From Anisus vortex (lineage: Eukaryota; Mollusca; Gastropoda; Planorbidae): a stretch of 64,000 nucleotides of DNA. Location of the stretch: assembly GCA_949126835.1 (NCBI GenBank), contig OX421509.1, forward strand, positions 13,172,420 through 13,236,419, written 5' to 3'. The position numbers were made by a program, and so were the translations under genes. Below are positions 38,401 through 49,274 of this stretch, one piece after another; position 1 is the stretch's first letter; every line of letters starts with the position of its first letter. The notes beneath the pieces are model-generated. The model saw only the letters and a list, made by a program, of their open reading frames with translations. It was not told where the DNA came from and did not search any database.

Positions 38401-39248
38401 CCACTGTGGGCAGAGTTCACAGGTTTCCGTGGCCAGGCATATTAGGTCTAGGGATTGTTTGGCCAGTAGCCTACAATATCTCAACCACCTTTACCTCGCC
38501 CCAACTACTATGTCAGGTACGCTGTAGGCCTACCCATCAGACCTGGGTAAACTCATAGACACTCACTGAACCCGGGATCTTAACCTAGCCTTCACCAACA
38601 TTTGAAACCGGGACCTTACGCTTCCCATCGCACTGCCGCTGGGCCCGCGTCGCCCATATTGAAGTAAGGCGTTTGGACCCGATTTGTTGGTATTTCCACA
38701 AGGCCACAAAAAAACGTTATTGGGGATAAGGGAGGGGGGCACAAGAACTCAGTTCTTGTGGGGCCTTAACGGTAGCCTAAACATGGTTAGCCAACGTTTA
38801 GCTATTGAAAGCTGACTAAGGTCATTATTGGACATAAGCAATAATAGGCATAGCCGGCATAGGCAAAACTCATTGTGGTTATCGCGCAAGATACTGCAAG
38901 ATTAGGGAGTGCAATCCAAGGATGCAATCTACGTTATGCTTTTGTAATTGACTGTATGTTTGGCCATGTCTCTCGTTTCTTGACCCCACTTGCTGTTTAT
39001 CACGATTTAAGAAGAATAACAAAGCCTACTATAATATGGCGGCTATCACTCTTATCAGTACTTACTGTTGGAGGCGGGGCAAGCCGGGACCGTAGCATTC
39101 CACTTCAGGTCTGGCAGACACTTGAGGATAGCCACGGTCGTGTTTCTGCAGTAGACGGTGACTATTTGCCCGATGTTTCTCAGGGTGTTGTCGATGAAGT
39201 AGTTTTCTGGCGGGTCCACGGTGGCCGGAGGGCTGTCACACATGGCTA
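34151..39248 (-). CDS. Sushi-domain type I membrane protein with PPxY tail, SUSD6-like (partial, N-terminus missing)
   Basis: Four minus-strand exons join with matching phases: 39248-39066, 38087-37961, 37819-37689 and 35406-34151, giving 564 residues without the N-terminus. Exon order gives a Sushi/CCP domain (C-x30-C-x8-C-x12-C, KWNATVPAC at its end, two N-glycosylation sequons), a transmembrane helix (EMLIIVWVVGAILLLALII), a basic stop-transfer (RSRSKHGCRSR) and a tail of nearly 490 residues rich in N, Q, S and P. The tail carries LPSYQEAI, APPSY and PPPPY, which are WW-domain ligands for NEDD4-family ubiquitin ligases. Mammalian SUSD6 (KIAA0247) has the same architecture and is reported to work with TMEM127 and WWP2 to remove MHC-I from the surface. 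A snail would use it on other cargo. The tail is much longer than in SUSD6. The exon with the signal peptide was not found. SUSD4 is a less likely alternative. Confidence 0.8.
35585..35710 (+). repeat. diverged SINE S2 fragment
   Basis: GGTCTAACAGAAGTGCCATT...GCTATGATGGATACCTGACG follows the S2 layout with many changes. It lies in the intron before the last Sushi-gene exon. Confidence 0.5.
35787..37146. mobile_element. hAT element H1, 1.36-kb copy with perfect 8-bp TSD
   Basis: Ends CAGGGGTAGGCAAC and ATGCCGACCCCTG. Flanked by ACTTAGAC at 35779-35786 and 37147-37154, an exact 8-bp duplication. The interior matches the outer parts of 10781-14045 in inverted orientation, without the 1.5-kb insertion. 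No transposase ORF. Confidence 0.92.
37326..37461 (+). repeat. 68-bp tandem duplication
   Basis: CCAGTAGAAGGCCATATTAC to AGTAATATTTGTAA occurs twice in succession with no visible change, so the duplication is recent. Confidence 0.95.
37689..37819 (-). CDS. Sushi gene exon, juxtamembrane tail
   Basis: Acceptor TTCTTTTAAAG; donor CAAG|GTGATT. It reads SPTSSPTSIFHITGHRREGG to RADERCGEWSFHRASDLQ. Another frame of this exon is also open (LHRRRPPYFTLLVTDVKG...), but only this one fits the phases of both neighbours. It includes DNPAF, a sequence often near sorting motifs. Confidence 0.75.
37961..38087 (-). CDS. Sushi gene transmembrane exon
   Basis: Acceptor TCTCCCCTACAG; donor AGAAG|GTATGG. Encodes KDNLSEMLIIVWVVGAIL, more hydrophobic residues and RSRSKHGCRSR. 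About 23 hydrophobic residues then basic residues indicate a type I orientation with the Sushi domain outside. Confidence 0.85.
38215..38406. mobile_element. hAT-type MITE (CAGTGGCGTAGC ends), copy 2, perfect TSD
   Basis: Same family as 386-575: GGGATTTGGGGG near the left end and CTAGCTACGCCACTG at the right. Flanked by TGGGCAGA at 38207-38214 and 38407-38414, an exact 8-bp duplication. Confidence 0.9.
38408..38648 (-). repeat. SINE S2, diverged
   Basis: Minus-strand S2 from GTTCACAGGTTTCCGTGGCC through GGTAAAGGTGG (minus) to the head near GGGCCCGCGTCGCCC. It abuts the hAT MITE, which probably inserted at its edge. Confidence 0.7.
39066..39248 (-). CDS. Sushi gene Sushi/CCP exon (first exon found)
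   Basis: Acceptor CTGTCCGTTCGCAG; donor AACA|GTAAGT. Encodes AMCDSPPATVDPPENYF to ATVPACPASN. One whole Sushi domain per exon with phase 1 at both ends is the usual CCP exon layout. It has four cysteines, Trp before the last Cys, and sequons NTT and NAT. The spacing between Cys2 and Cys3 is short for the family. The upstream exon must end with one base of a split codon. Confidence 0.85.
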
Positions 39249-39399
39249 CTGCGAACGGACAGAACATAACAAACAAATTTAATAACATTTAGAAAAAAAA
39301 AACATAACAAAATATAACAACATAAAAACCTTCAATACAAAACCAACATAAACAAAATATTTCTAAATATAACTCACACGCAAAATGTTAGTGGAATAA

Positions 39400-39514
39400 A
39401 CTGGACACACCACGTCGTATCGACGGGGAAAAATAAGACGTGGTTTCCACTTTCCACGTGTTTTCGTGGTTAGCACGTTTTTTTCCCATTCGATTTGACG
39501 TGGTGTGCCCCAAT
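39400..39514. mobile_element. palindromic MITE, copy 3
   Basis: Left arm GGACACACCACGTCGTATCG with ACGGGGAAAA, right arm ATTCGATTTGACGTGGTGTG CCC. The central part has a second short inverted repeat CCACGTG/CACGTG. The right arm is more diverged than in copies 1 and 2. Confidence 0.7.
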
Positions 39515-40929
39515 ATTCAAAGGGGTCAACAATAATTGGCGGAGTTTTATTTGTTCAACATATATTGTGGTAAAACAGAAAACAAATCATAGAAAAATGC
39601 TTCATTTTAAAAAAGCTAATAGAACATTGTTTATCCTCGCTATATTTGTATTCGCTGTTTGATGCTTGTCTTAAAAAAAAGAAATGAGACACATAAAAGA
39701 TAGAAACTGAAAAGAGAAATTATTTTCAAAAGTTGACACCAATAATTTTGGAAGGGGAGGAAGGTTATCGGTGAAAAAAAATGTGTGTTTAAGTGTGTGT
39801 GTGTTTGTGGGGGGGGGGGGGGAACTTCTCCTCTCATAGAAACAAGTCGCGTGGCCGACCGTCTGCCAAAGGAAGCAACTTTGAAGGTCGTGTAATGGAG
39901 CGTTTTTAGCTCTCAAGTTCACCATCAGTATAATTCGTGTCCGATATTCACACCACTGAGACCCCCCCCCCCAATAGCGCTTTGTCTGGACTCTAGACGT
40001 GGTGCTGAAGTGGATGATCAACTCTTCAATTTTCAGAAGTTAATTTTAAGCTACATCTTCACGTCTGATTGAACTTTGAACCCGACCACGTTCTACCCCC
40101 AACCCTCCCCCATAACAAGCCATTTTGATTAAACTTTTCTTTTAAACTCTTCCATTGGTGCCTCGAAATAAATCGATGATAAATGAAGACATTAAAACGA
40201 TCTTTTAACAAAATAATAAACCCAGATAAAAACAACATTACTAAGGTCATTGGCCTATTTGGTCGTTCGTGGCCATAAAAGAAATCTAGCCATTAACCAT
40301 GACAATGACATTTTTTTTTCTTTAAATAATTTTTCTTCCGGGTCTTTTGGCGATCCATCCATCTTTTCTTTTTTTTTTTTGTTGTCCAAATCTATAAAAA
40401 CATCATTATAAAACTATCAAAGAAAAAACGATTTTTTTTGTTCCAAGGGAGACAACAGTGTGTACTTAAAGTTCAGCGCGCTTCTGTCCCTTGGCTTTCA
40501 GCTCGCCATCTTCAACTCTACTTCTTTTTTTTTTAAATTTTAACCCTCCCCTTGAATTATATTTTACTTTAGTGGTCATCTCATGTCCAGTGTTTCGACG
40601 TGACCCGTGACTCCAAAAGGTCATTGAAAGTCCATTTAAGTCCAGGAGGCGCTTTCCTTACGGAAACTTTTTTTTATAAAATAATCACCCATGTCGGTCA
40701 GTTGAAAAAAAAAAGTATCAAATGTATTTTAAATTTCGGCCACGTTCAAATGGGAGTGTCTTCCCCCAGGGACACGCCCAAAAGCCATTTCGTTTAATTA
40801 CATTCAATTTGCGGTTAATGACAAGATGGGATAAACGATATTCCTTACAAGGGAGGGGGGAATGTAAAGGACGGAAAAATGTGTAGAGAAAATAATAGAG
40901 GGGATGGGGGTGGGGTCGTTCGACACTAC

Positions 40930-41155
40930 ATCTTACCGGTATATCCTTACCGTACATCCTTACCGGTACATCCTTACCGGTACATCCTTACCGGTACATC
41001 CTTACCGGTACATCCTTACCGGTACATCCTTACCGGTACATCCTTACCGGTACATCCTTACCGGTACATCATTACCGGTACATCATTACCGGTACATCAT
41101 TACCGGTACATCCTTACCGGTACATCTTACCGGTACATCCTTACCGGTACATCAA
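40930..41155 (+). repeat. 14-bp minisatellite with TACCGGTA palindrome
   Basis: About 15 units of CTTACCGGTACATC. Each unit contains the palindrome TACCGGTA. Phases of 14 keep several frames open, giving spurious RYILTGTS-type ORFs. Confidence 0.95.
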
Positions 41156-41237
41156 ATTAGTGTTAAGAGATGATAGAGACAGGTGGCGTAGGGGCAAAGG
41201 GGGATTTCAAAATTATGCATATTTAGACTCGGTTTAG

Positions 41238-41392
41238 ATAGTACTCTTGCAGATAGTCTTAGTCTTAGAGCGTAGTCTTGGAGGTAGTCTTAGAGCGTAG
41301 TCTTGTAGGTAGTCTTAGTCTTAGAGCGTAGTCTTGCAGGTAGCCTTAGAGCGTAGTCTTGCTGGTAGTCTTAGAGCATAGTCTTGTTCTAC
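41238..41392 (+). repeat. ~23-bp tandem repeat
   Basis: Variable units of GTAGTCTTAGAGCGTAGTCTTG with CAGG or TAGG linkers, six or more copies. Confidence 0.85.
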
Positions 41393-41698
41393 CCCAGGGT
41401 TGAATGGAAGAAATTTCTGTACGTTGTGCTTAGCACCAATGATCTATAAATGAATAGATCAGTGGTTCAGCACCCCCCACCCCCCAACCATCACAAACAT
41501 GTCAGGGTGGAATGAGGTGGGGAGGGGGGATCACTTAGTTCATGCACACGTGATCTTGACGTCAATGAGTGGACCATGAAAACATTTAGTCGCTTGTTTA
41601 AAACTCGCCCCCAGAAGACTGGTAAGTCTGGCATTAGTACGCAAGTCGAACGAGCTGCCGTTCGACCATCATAACCCCCCCCCCCCCCATAGATTAAG

Positions 41699-41842
41699 AG
41701 GCCGGCTGGTCCTGCGGTTAGTTCACCGGACTGTCAACCGACACGTCGCGGGTTCTATCCCTGTAGCCCTGCAGGAGTTTTGGGACTCGTGGACATAATA
41801 ATCTTCTATCTAGTATCTAGAAGGAACGTCTGTAAAATAATA
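41699..41842 (+). repeat. SINE S1, tail type A
   Basis: Well preserved: GAGGCCGGCTGGTCCTGCGG, GGGTTCTATCCCTG, CTGCAGGAGTTTTGGGAC and the tail AATAATCTTCTATCTAG with a duplicated TATCTAG in the hairpin, then GAAGGAACGTCTGTAAAA. Confidence 0.85.
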
Positions 41843-42499
41843 TGTTAAGATGATTGGTACAAAAAGTTTTTTCTTCATTAATTAAACTTTGTATGGAAAT
41901 CATACGCATTTAATGCGGCATCCTACGTCCGGGCGGACAGAATCACTGTCCTGCCAATTGCGGCATTTTTCAACCACCGATGAACCAAAATGAAACTAAT
42001 AATAGAAGTAATGAGGGAAGGGAAATAACAAAAGGATTGGTAAAGAGCTACACGAACCAAGGGAAATAACTATTCTAGTTGCCAACTAGACTATGCAAGT
42101 TATAATGTACAAAAAAAAAAGAGGGAAAGATTTGAATTAGGAAATGGAATTCGGGAGAGAAGAGCTAACTGTAATATGGCTTTTTTTTTCTTCTCTCTTT
42201 GTGTGGCGAGTTGGATCGTTGGATTTATTATTGATTTTGATGGAAGTCCAGAAGCAGATTTGAGACTTGGCGCACTGATCTGTATACACAAGGATTTGCT
42301 CTGTTTTTTGTGTTGTTGTTGTAGTGAAAACTATAGTTTGCCCCCCTCATCGAATCGGAGCACTGAACTATATATACAATTCAGTAGCTCATTGAATTTG
42401 AGAACTATTGTACTTTCGATGCTATTTACTCTAATAATTTGTACAAATACAACTTTAAAAAAAATCCAATAATTAAAGATGGATTTTTATATATATTAT

Positions 42500-42760
42500 T
42501 ATATAAAATTATCCGGAAAATAAAAAAGGCATGTATAAGCTACGGATAAAAATTGTAGACCTATAATCTACAATGAACAGACAGTTATAAATCTAATAAT
42601 TATTTTATTTTTTATTTTTTACTGAAGACTTTTAGGAAAGAAATTTAAAATAAATATTGTAATCGGGTAAAAAATAGGCAAGTTATTTTATTTAACAAAA
42701 ATCCAAATTGCCCGGTGTTGCTCGTAGATTTATAATCTTTTCTTTTGTAATAATATTAAG
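42500..42760. repeat. dispersed repeat with GCCCGGTGTTGC word
   Basis: GTATAAGCTACGGATAAAAA, then CTACAATGAACAGACAGTTA, and AATTGCCCGGTGTTGCTCG share words with the window end (63888-64000). Fragments of one interspersed family; class unknown. Confidence 0.45.
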
Positions 42761-42799
42761 CTTAATTGAGATTTTTTTTAATGTAAAAAAAAGTATTTA

Positions 42800-42870
42800 T
42801 AGACTAACTGGAGAATTGTACCCGGGTCGCCCGCATGGCAGTCGGTAACATTAACCACTTAGCTAGCGAA
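42800..42870 (-). repeat. tRNA-like SINE head, third family
   Basis: Minus strand: CTAGCTAAGTGGTTAATGTT, then GCGGGCGACCCGGGTACAATTC, an A-box/B-box layout unlike S1 and S2. One copy only; it could be a decayed tRNA pseudogene. Confidence 0.4.
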
Positions 42871-43516
42871 GACGCATGTCCGATTAGTGAAATCGCAAAA
42901 GTATAATATGAGACAACAAGGTCACGTGTCTTTGAATTAACTAATATGATTGGTTGAACACACACACAGTCTACTTTATATATAGAAAGACACAAAAAAA
43001 AAAAAAAAAAAATTAAGGTAGGCCTACATTATGTATGGGAGTCTACGATTCTTTTGAATATGTTATGACCTTGACATAGTTTTCAGAAAGGTCAGATTGT
43101 AACTCTCCTACGAACTCTTCCACTTATTCTTCGGTAACTTTGTTATTTGCCAATGTTTTTGGAGAAGCCATTTGGCAGTGTTCGCCTCTTCCTTCGGCAA
43201 ACAAAACAGCCACGTGACCTGAAGAGTGACAAATCAGGAACGACAACTCCTCAATTATTTTTTCTTTTATCACTCGTCATACGTTATCGTCCGTTACGTT
43301 GTGCAGACGATAGGGGTGGGGGGGGGGAGGGGGAGAGACAGGAGTGGCTCAAATATTGACTCGATTACCCCGTATCTCTCTAGATATGGACTAAGGGAAG
43401 TGACTCTGACATCTAGGAAGCTGGACATTACTCTCTTTTGTAAGAAAATTGTAACAGGCGTTAATGGGAGGGGGGAGGGAGTGGTGGTTTACAAATCGTA
43501 GGCAACCTCATCTTTA

Positions 43517-43938
43517 GGGTTGCCAGATAAATGCCAAAAGGAGGACATAGAGAGACACAAATGAGGACGTACTGAGTGTTTCATTGGACATCTGAATATT
43601 TTTCAATTGAATGCGGATTTAACCAGGAATCAGGACAATGTTAATACAATTAATTGTTAATAATTATGAATTTAAAATAAAATATAAATTCAATGACAGT
43701 TTTTGTTTTTTTCGAAATGCAACAATACAATACTAAAAAGGCAAATTTGAGTGTGTGTATGTTAAAGGTGGTGAGGTGGCGAAAGAAAAGATGGGACAAT
43801 TAGCTAACACCACAGTCTACAACAAAGGCAAATTCTTCGGAGAATTTAAGAGTTTTTAACTTTGCCTGCCGGGCGGAGGACACTGGACTAAAATGGAGGA
43901 AATTCCTCTTTTTGCCGGACGTCTGGCAACTCTACAGG
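43517..43938. mobile_element. MITE with GTTGCCAG / CTGGCAAC ends, copy 1
   Basis: The left end GTTGCCAGATAAATGCC with AAAAGGAGGACA and the right end GGAGGAAATTCCTC...CCGGACGTCTGGCAAC form inverted repeats. The flanking octamers TCTTTAGG and TCTACAGG match 6/8, so a hAT relationship is possible but unproven. Confidence 0.65.
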
Positions 43939-44052
43939 TTTGTAGACAAAGTTATTAGATAAACTTAATGAGTTGTAAAAACTGGAGCCATTGCCAGTGG
44001 AAGTGCCTTACAATTGATTATCTCTAGAATTTGAATTGTCTACTTTTTAATT

Positions 44053-44262
44053 AGGGGGCACGGTGACCGTACCGAAGGTCCTGGGTTCGAATCCTGGTGA
44101 ATGCTAGAATTTCGTTCCCGTGTCTGGAGGGTGTCCCTGAACCTACCCTGCTCTGATGGGTACGGTACCTGACTTTTAGTTTAGTTTGTGCTGGCCACAC
44201 AATTCCCTTGTATGCCACAGAAACGGATGAACGCTGCTTCACCGGTCCACCGTGGATCAATT
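44053..44262 (+). repeat. SINE S2, internally deleted
   Basis: GGGGGCACGGTGACCG joins CGTACCGAAGGTCC (deletion in the A-box region); intact B box GGGTTCGAATCC; body GCTCTGATGGGTACG; 3' end CGCTGCTTCACCGGTCC. Confidence 0.75.
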
Positions 44263-44799
44263 TCGCGCTATCGCTCGGCCTCCGAGCTGCGACAGTGATA
44301 TAGATTTGAAAAAAAAAACACACACACACAACTTGACATAGTTGCAACAATAATAAAGAAGTTGCAAAAAAACAACAACACAAAAAACAACAACAAACAA
44401 TCCCAATAAATAAAATTGCCAAAAAAACAAAAACATACAAACCAAAAAAAAAAAAAACATGACGCGAAGAAATACAAATCCAACATTAAAGCCATACAAA
44501 GGAATCAGTTTTTAGTTTTCTTGTGCATTAGAGCTCTTTTATGGAGTTGTTTAGTTCACACCCAAACACAAACAAACCCAAACAAACCCAAACTCGCTTT
44601 TTGTTGTTGTTTTGTAAATTATGGGATGCAGTATATCACGTGACAGAAGTAATGAGAAAAGAAGAAAAAAAAAAGACATGTCCTCAAACTAAAGAAAACA
44701 AACAACAAACAGGGAGCTCATTATGAAATGCACTTGTTTTTCGTTATGCTGTCATTTTCAAGTTGTGGATTTAAAAAAAAAAAGACTATGGACCGCTTG

Positions 44800-45065
44800 C
44801 TTTAATATTTCTGCTATTTGATGACCCGAATGACTTCTTTTCGGAATTCCCGATTCCCTTTTGCACTGCGCACTTCCGTTTTATTTAATCGCTTTGATTT
44901 TCTCAATGAAAAATACAAATTAAAATCGAGAGTTGTATACAGCGGAAAAATTTAAGCATACGTAGAAGGGTCGAAGTCATTTAAGACAGCGTTATTGGCG
45001 CGCACGGGAAAAGAATATATAAGCTCTAAAAATAGAGCAAGCTTATTATAGTCTTTAGTGTTTTT
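44800..45065. repeat. dispersed repeat R, copy 1
   Basis: Shares GGACCGCTTGCTTTAATAT, the CGGAATTCCCG...GCACTGCGCACTTCC segment and CTTATTATAGTCTTT with 58830-59620, partly inverted. Class unknown. Confidence 0.55.
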
Positions 45066-45184
45066 TTTTTTTTTGCCAGATCTTTTGGAAAGACCAAAGT
45101 GAAGGCCATCGAACGTAAAGAGTTACGAGATTTCAAACATACAAACAGATGGACATACTATTGACACATACATGCGTATAATAA

Positions 45185-45838
45185 GGTTGCCAGACACATG
45201 GGTGTCAAAAGAAGGACATCCAGAGACAGAAAGGAGGACAAAGGAGGACATTGTGTTTCAATTGAATAGTTTTACAATAAACCCGTAATCAGTATAATTT
45301 TATTACAATAAGTATTGCCAATAAGTGCGTACTGGTAAACTGAACAAGAAACAGTTTTTTTAATCAACATCAAAGTAGACTTAAAGGCAGCTTACTTTTG
45401 GGCAACTTAGAAGAATAAACTTTACAGCTCATACAGGAGTCTTTAAGAAAACGGATCATTCTTTTCTTGTACAAATGATCACTTGTTTATGAATTAAGAG
45501 TCTTTAAGAAAACGGATCATTCTTTTCTTGTACAAATGATCACTTGTTTATGAATTAAGAGTCTTTAAGAAAACGGATCATTCTTTTCTTGTACAAATGA
45601 TCACTTGTTTATGAATTAAGAGTCTTTAAGAAAACGGATCATTCTTTTCTTGTACAAATGATCACTTGTTTATGAATTATATTCTTAAGAGGTAAATACT
45701 ATGTTTATTAAAGTACGCCTACAAAACATAAAATATTACAAAAGCCGGACATTTTAAAGGGTTTTAGCTTCGCCTGCCCGACGGAGGACAATACTAGTCT
45801 AAAAAGGAGGACATGTCTCCCTTTTGCCAGACATCTGG
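45185..45838. mobile_element. MITE with GTTGCCAG ends, copy 2, carrying a minisatellite
   Basis: The left end GGTTGCCAGACACATGGG and the right end GGAGGACATGTCTCCCTTTT...CCAGACATCTGGC pair with those of 43517-43938. The interior holds the 61-bp tandem array at 45437-45680. Confidence 0.65.
45437..45680 (+). repeat. 61-bp minisatellite, 4 near-identical units
   Basis: Unit GAGTCTTTAAGAAAACGGAT plus CATTCTTTTCTTGTACAAAT plus GATCACTTGTTTATGAATTAA. The copies look identical except at the end, so the expansion is young. Confidence 0.97.
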
Positions 45839-46579
45839 CGTATAAGTATATAAAGAGACAGTGTGTGTATGTGTGTATGGGGGGGGGGGGGGTTCAAACA
45901 TTTGTGACGATATGTGACGAGGAGGGAGAGAGGGATTTTAAACAATCTGACGTCGCAATACGACAATGGCGTCTTGAAATGAAATTGCTACTTAAAAAGG
46001 TTTTATTTAATTAACAATTGTTTTTTTTTTTTTTGGTAATATTTTTTTAAAGTTCTGATTATCAATGCCGTAAAGGGGGGGGGAGGATGGAGGGGGCAAC
46101 AAGTGAAAGGTGGGGTTGGAGATTTTGCATGGGTGATGTGGGTGGGCAATCGCAGGCGGGCGAATTCTGAGATCGTGCCGAATTCGACCATAAACTGATT
46201 TAAGTACATGGATATAATACATTGTGAGAGGCTTAAAATACAAGCTGGAAATATGGGGGGGGGGGGGTCTTTAGTTGGACTGTTTGTGACGATAGAGAGA
46301 ATGAGGGGGGTGAAAACATGCCAATTTCAATACGTTGTTTATGGACGGACCCTAGATACCGATAGAGAGAGACATGTGGATAATTCATTGATGGATAGTT
46401 AAATAGATTAGAGATACACAAATAGACAAACTGATAGATAGAAAGAAAGATGGAGATAAATAAATGGAAGGATATACCGACAAATTAAATACCGTAGAAG
46501 GTATGTCAATCGCAACCTACGGCCATCTAGACTATAGATCTGACCATTATTTCTAAATCAAATCAAAAGAGCAAAAGAC

Positions 46580-47280
46580 GCAAATGAAAAAATGAATCGA
46601 ACCGTTTTAAAATTGACCACGACGTGGCGGTCAGCTTCGATCCACACGCCCACACACGAACAATACTTTCCAACAAGAAAGAACAACGGCTTTACTCACC
46701 ATTTCACACCAGGAGGTCCATCCTAACGGTCAGAAATAACTTTCGCCACCACCAGTCTCGAGGCGCGGGGAAAAAAACACGGTCACTCCTAGTCCTGTCC
46801 ATCTCCGATGACGGCAAGCGTGTGACATCGCCGCTGTTTTCCCCCCACCTCCACCAACCCCACTGTCATCAACGCTAAACACACACCTTTTTAAAAAAAA
46901 ATATCTCCCTTTCTTTCTCTCTCTTTCGATTCTCGCCCCTTTGATTGGTACAACCGAAAGCAGACGAGAGAAAAAATAACCGCACAATTTCTACTAAAAT
47001 ATGAAATGAATGAAAAAAAAAACTTGTTGTTGCCAAGGGCAAGCAGAGACCTGGACTAACGGACGGACGGACTGTGATGTCACGTCACTAAAAGTCTTTT
47101 GATGTAGTAGTTCCCATTGGTAGCTCGTCTGCCTGCACGCGAGACGCGGGAATTCTAGTCTCTCTCTATCACACTCTCTCTCTCGAGGGAGTTGGCGGCA
47201 GAGAATATGACGCTAAACAGAGCGACAATTGGCGAGGCGAAAACGAGGGTTGACACGAATAAACGCTCTCAGTCAAATTT
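46580..47280 (-). promoter_or_regulatory. weak candidate promoter / 5' non-coding exon of the Sushi gene
   Basis: A locally CpG-rich segment. On the minus strand it has CCAAT words (complement of GATTGGT at about 46940 and CATTGGT at 47113), a CRE-like TGATGTCACGTCAC at 47081-47094, and a strong donor GAAATG|GTGAGTAAA ending an exon at 46700. The frames before that donor carry stops, so it would be a 5'UTR exon. No transcript evidence; a separate signal-peptide exon is still needed. Confidence 0.25.
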
Positions 47281-48909
47281 CATAAATAAGGGGGAGTAAT
47301 TCTTTTGTGGATATAATTATAGAACTTTTGATTTTCTTAAATGTTTAATTGGACGAAAGCACTTTTTCAGTTTCAGAACGCATGCGCAAAACGCCATCTG
47401 AAGTAGTGGTATAATTTTCCATTATTATAAGCTTTCCATTTGTCCATTAACGGCTAGTTACCATTCGCTGTGCCCACGACATGCAAGGGGATTGTGCGGC
47501 CAGAACAAGACAGTGAATAACCGAAGGGGGGCGCATAAAGCAGCGCCGCTATGTTGCCCAGGCAGAATTGGCAATCACACACTGTTTCGTCTAAAACGAA
47601 ATAATTAAGAAGATTGTGTGGCCAGAACAAGACACGTAATAAGCAATAACGTTTCATTATCTGCCCTAGAGATGAATAAAGCTAAATGCGCACAACAAGG
47701 TTGTGTTATGGCCCTTGCAAGAATGTATGTTTTTCGCCAGGATTCGAACCCCCCCAGAGAATCAGATTGATAACCCAAATATGTAGGCCTACCATTCGAA
47801 TCTAAGGAAAAAAATAAATTTGACATTTTAACTAGTGTAAATAATTTATAGGCCCAGAGTCTAACTTATTTGCATCCAGATTTATATATATTGTTTTATG
47901 CATTTAGAGCAATCCACGTGTGTAATGCATACAGTGCCACGACATGCGCGTCAATACTATTTTGATATTATTTTTATTGTCGACTTGTGGAAAGTATGGG
48001 GTAAAGTTAGATAGTGGGGAGCTAGGTTGGGGGGGGGGGGCATGTAAATAGGTGGAGGGGGGGCGTGGAGTTGGGTATGTGAACAGATAAGAGAATTAAG
48101 AAATTTGAACTCTACAAATTTCCGCTGCTCGTGGCCTCACAGCATGGCGGCTTAATTACGTTCAGTTCTGGCTTCATTATTTTTCTTTTCTTCCATTCTC
48201 TCGCCGATAGACCAGAAGCATGTACGACGCCCATCTCCATTCTCTCTAAACCTCCCCCCCCCCCCACACACACACACTGCCAGCGTTTATTTTCCGGTCT
48301 CCTTTATTTTTACGTCTTTGTCATAACTCGAAGGGGGACGACGAGGGCCTTAAGTGGTCCGAGTGCCGGCAACTTCATTGAGTCAGAGAGAGAGAGAGAG
48401 AGAGAAAGAGAAGGAGACAAGGGTCAACACGGAGATTGTGTTGTTATCACCAGTAAGAAAATTTTGCTAAGAGAAACTTGACCTTTGGAGATAATGGTGT
48501 GTGTGTGTGGGGGGGGGGGGTAGGGGTGTTCGATGACTTAACCCACAGAGTATAAAAATTAACCTCTGTATTGTCCTTGGGCCGAAATGCTGTCTGGTTG
48601 TTTTTTTGTTTGTATGTGCTATGCGCTCCTGTTTGACCGATCTGGACAAAAGGTGATAAGCAAGCGTATTCGCAATTGATGTGACGAGCAGTTGTGAGTC
48701 TTCAGTCGCTGAAACAGGCTTCAACCAAGGTTTGCGGCCACCAGTGGTCTCCCGAAGCCAGAAAGTGAAAAAATGGCGAGCCCACATGTCACTATGTTAA
48801 AAACAACAACGTAAACATTTTTCTAAATGTTACTAAACGTGCACATTTGATTGGAATATATATTTTAGTCTAGTCAGTTTATCTTGTACTATAGCCTATA
48901 CTTCTTGTT

Positions 48910-49190
48910 GCGCACGGTGCCCGAGCGGCAGTGCGTTCGACTGGCGAACCGAAGGTCTTGGGTTCGAATACTGGTGAAGGCTAGGATTTTTTTCCACTAG
49001 ACTGGAGGGTGTCCCTGAGTCTACCAAGCTCTGATGGATACCTGACATTAATTTGGGGAAAGTAAAGGCATAAAGGCTGTGCATTTTGCTGGCTACACTT
49101 TCCTTAGTATGCCGTGGCAAGTGAAACTAGTCAACGCTGCTTCACCAGCCCTATGATTAATTTGGTCTCACGGGTGCTTTACTTATATTT
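48910..49190 (+). repeat. SINE S2, full length
   Basis: One of the cleaner heads: GCACGGTGCCCGAGCGGCAG, CGTTCGACTGGCG, B box GGGTTCGAATAC, body and 3' end GGGTGCTTTACTTA. Confidence 0.85.
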
Positions 49191-49274
49191 TGTTATTAGT
49201 AACAAACGAACAAAAAAAAAATACCTTTCAACAAACTATTGCGCCCCACCACCATTTCAGATAAACATAAAGAC

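Noticed and set aside
40879..41173. Reading frames with RYILTGTS repeats
   Set aside because: Produced by the 14-bp TACCGGTA array in two frames; no protein character outside it.
44051..44499. Cys/Phe-rich hydrophobic minus-strand frames
   Set aside because: Come from (CAA)n and A-rich simple sequence; no exon borders.
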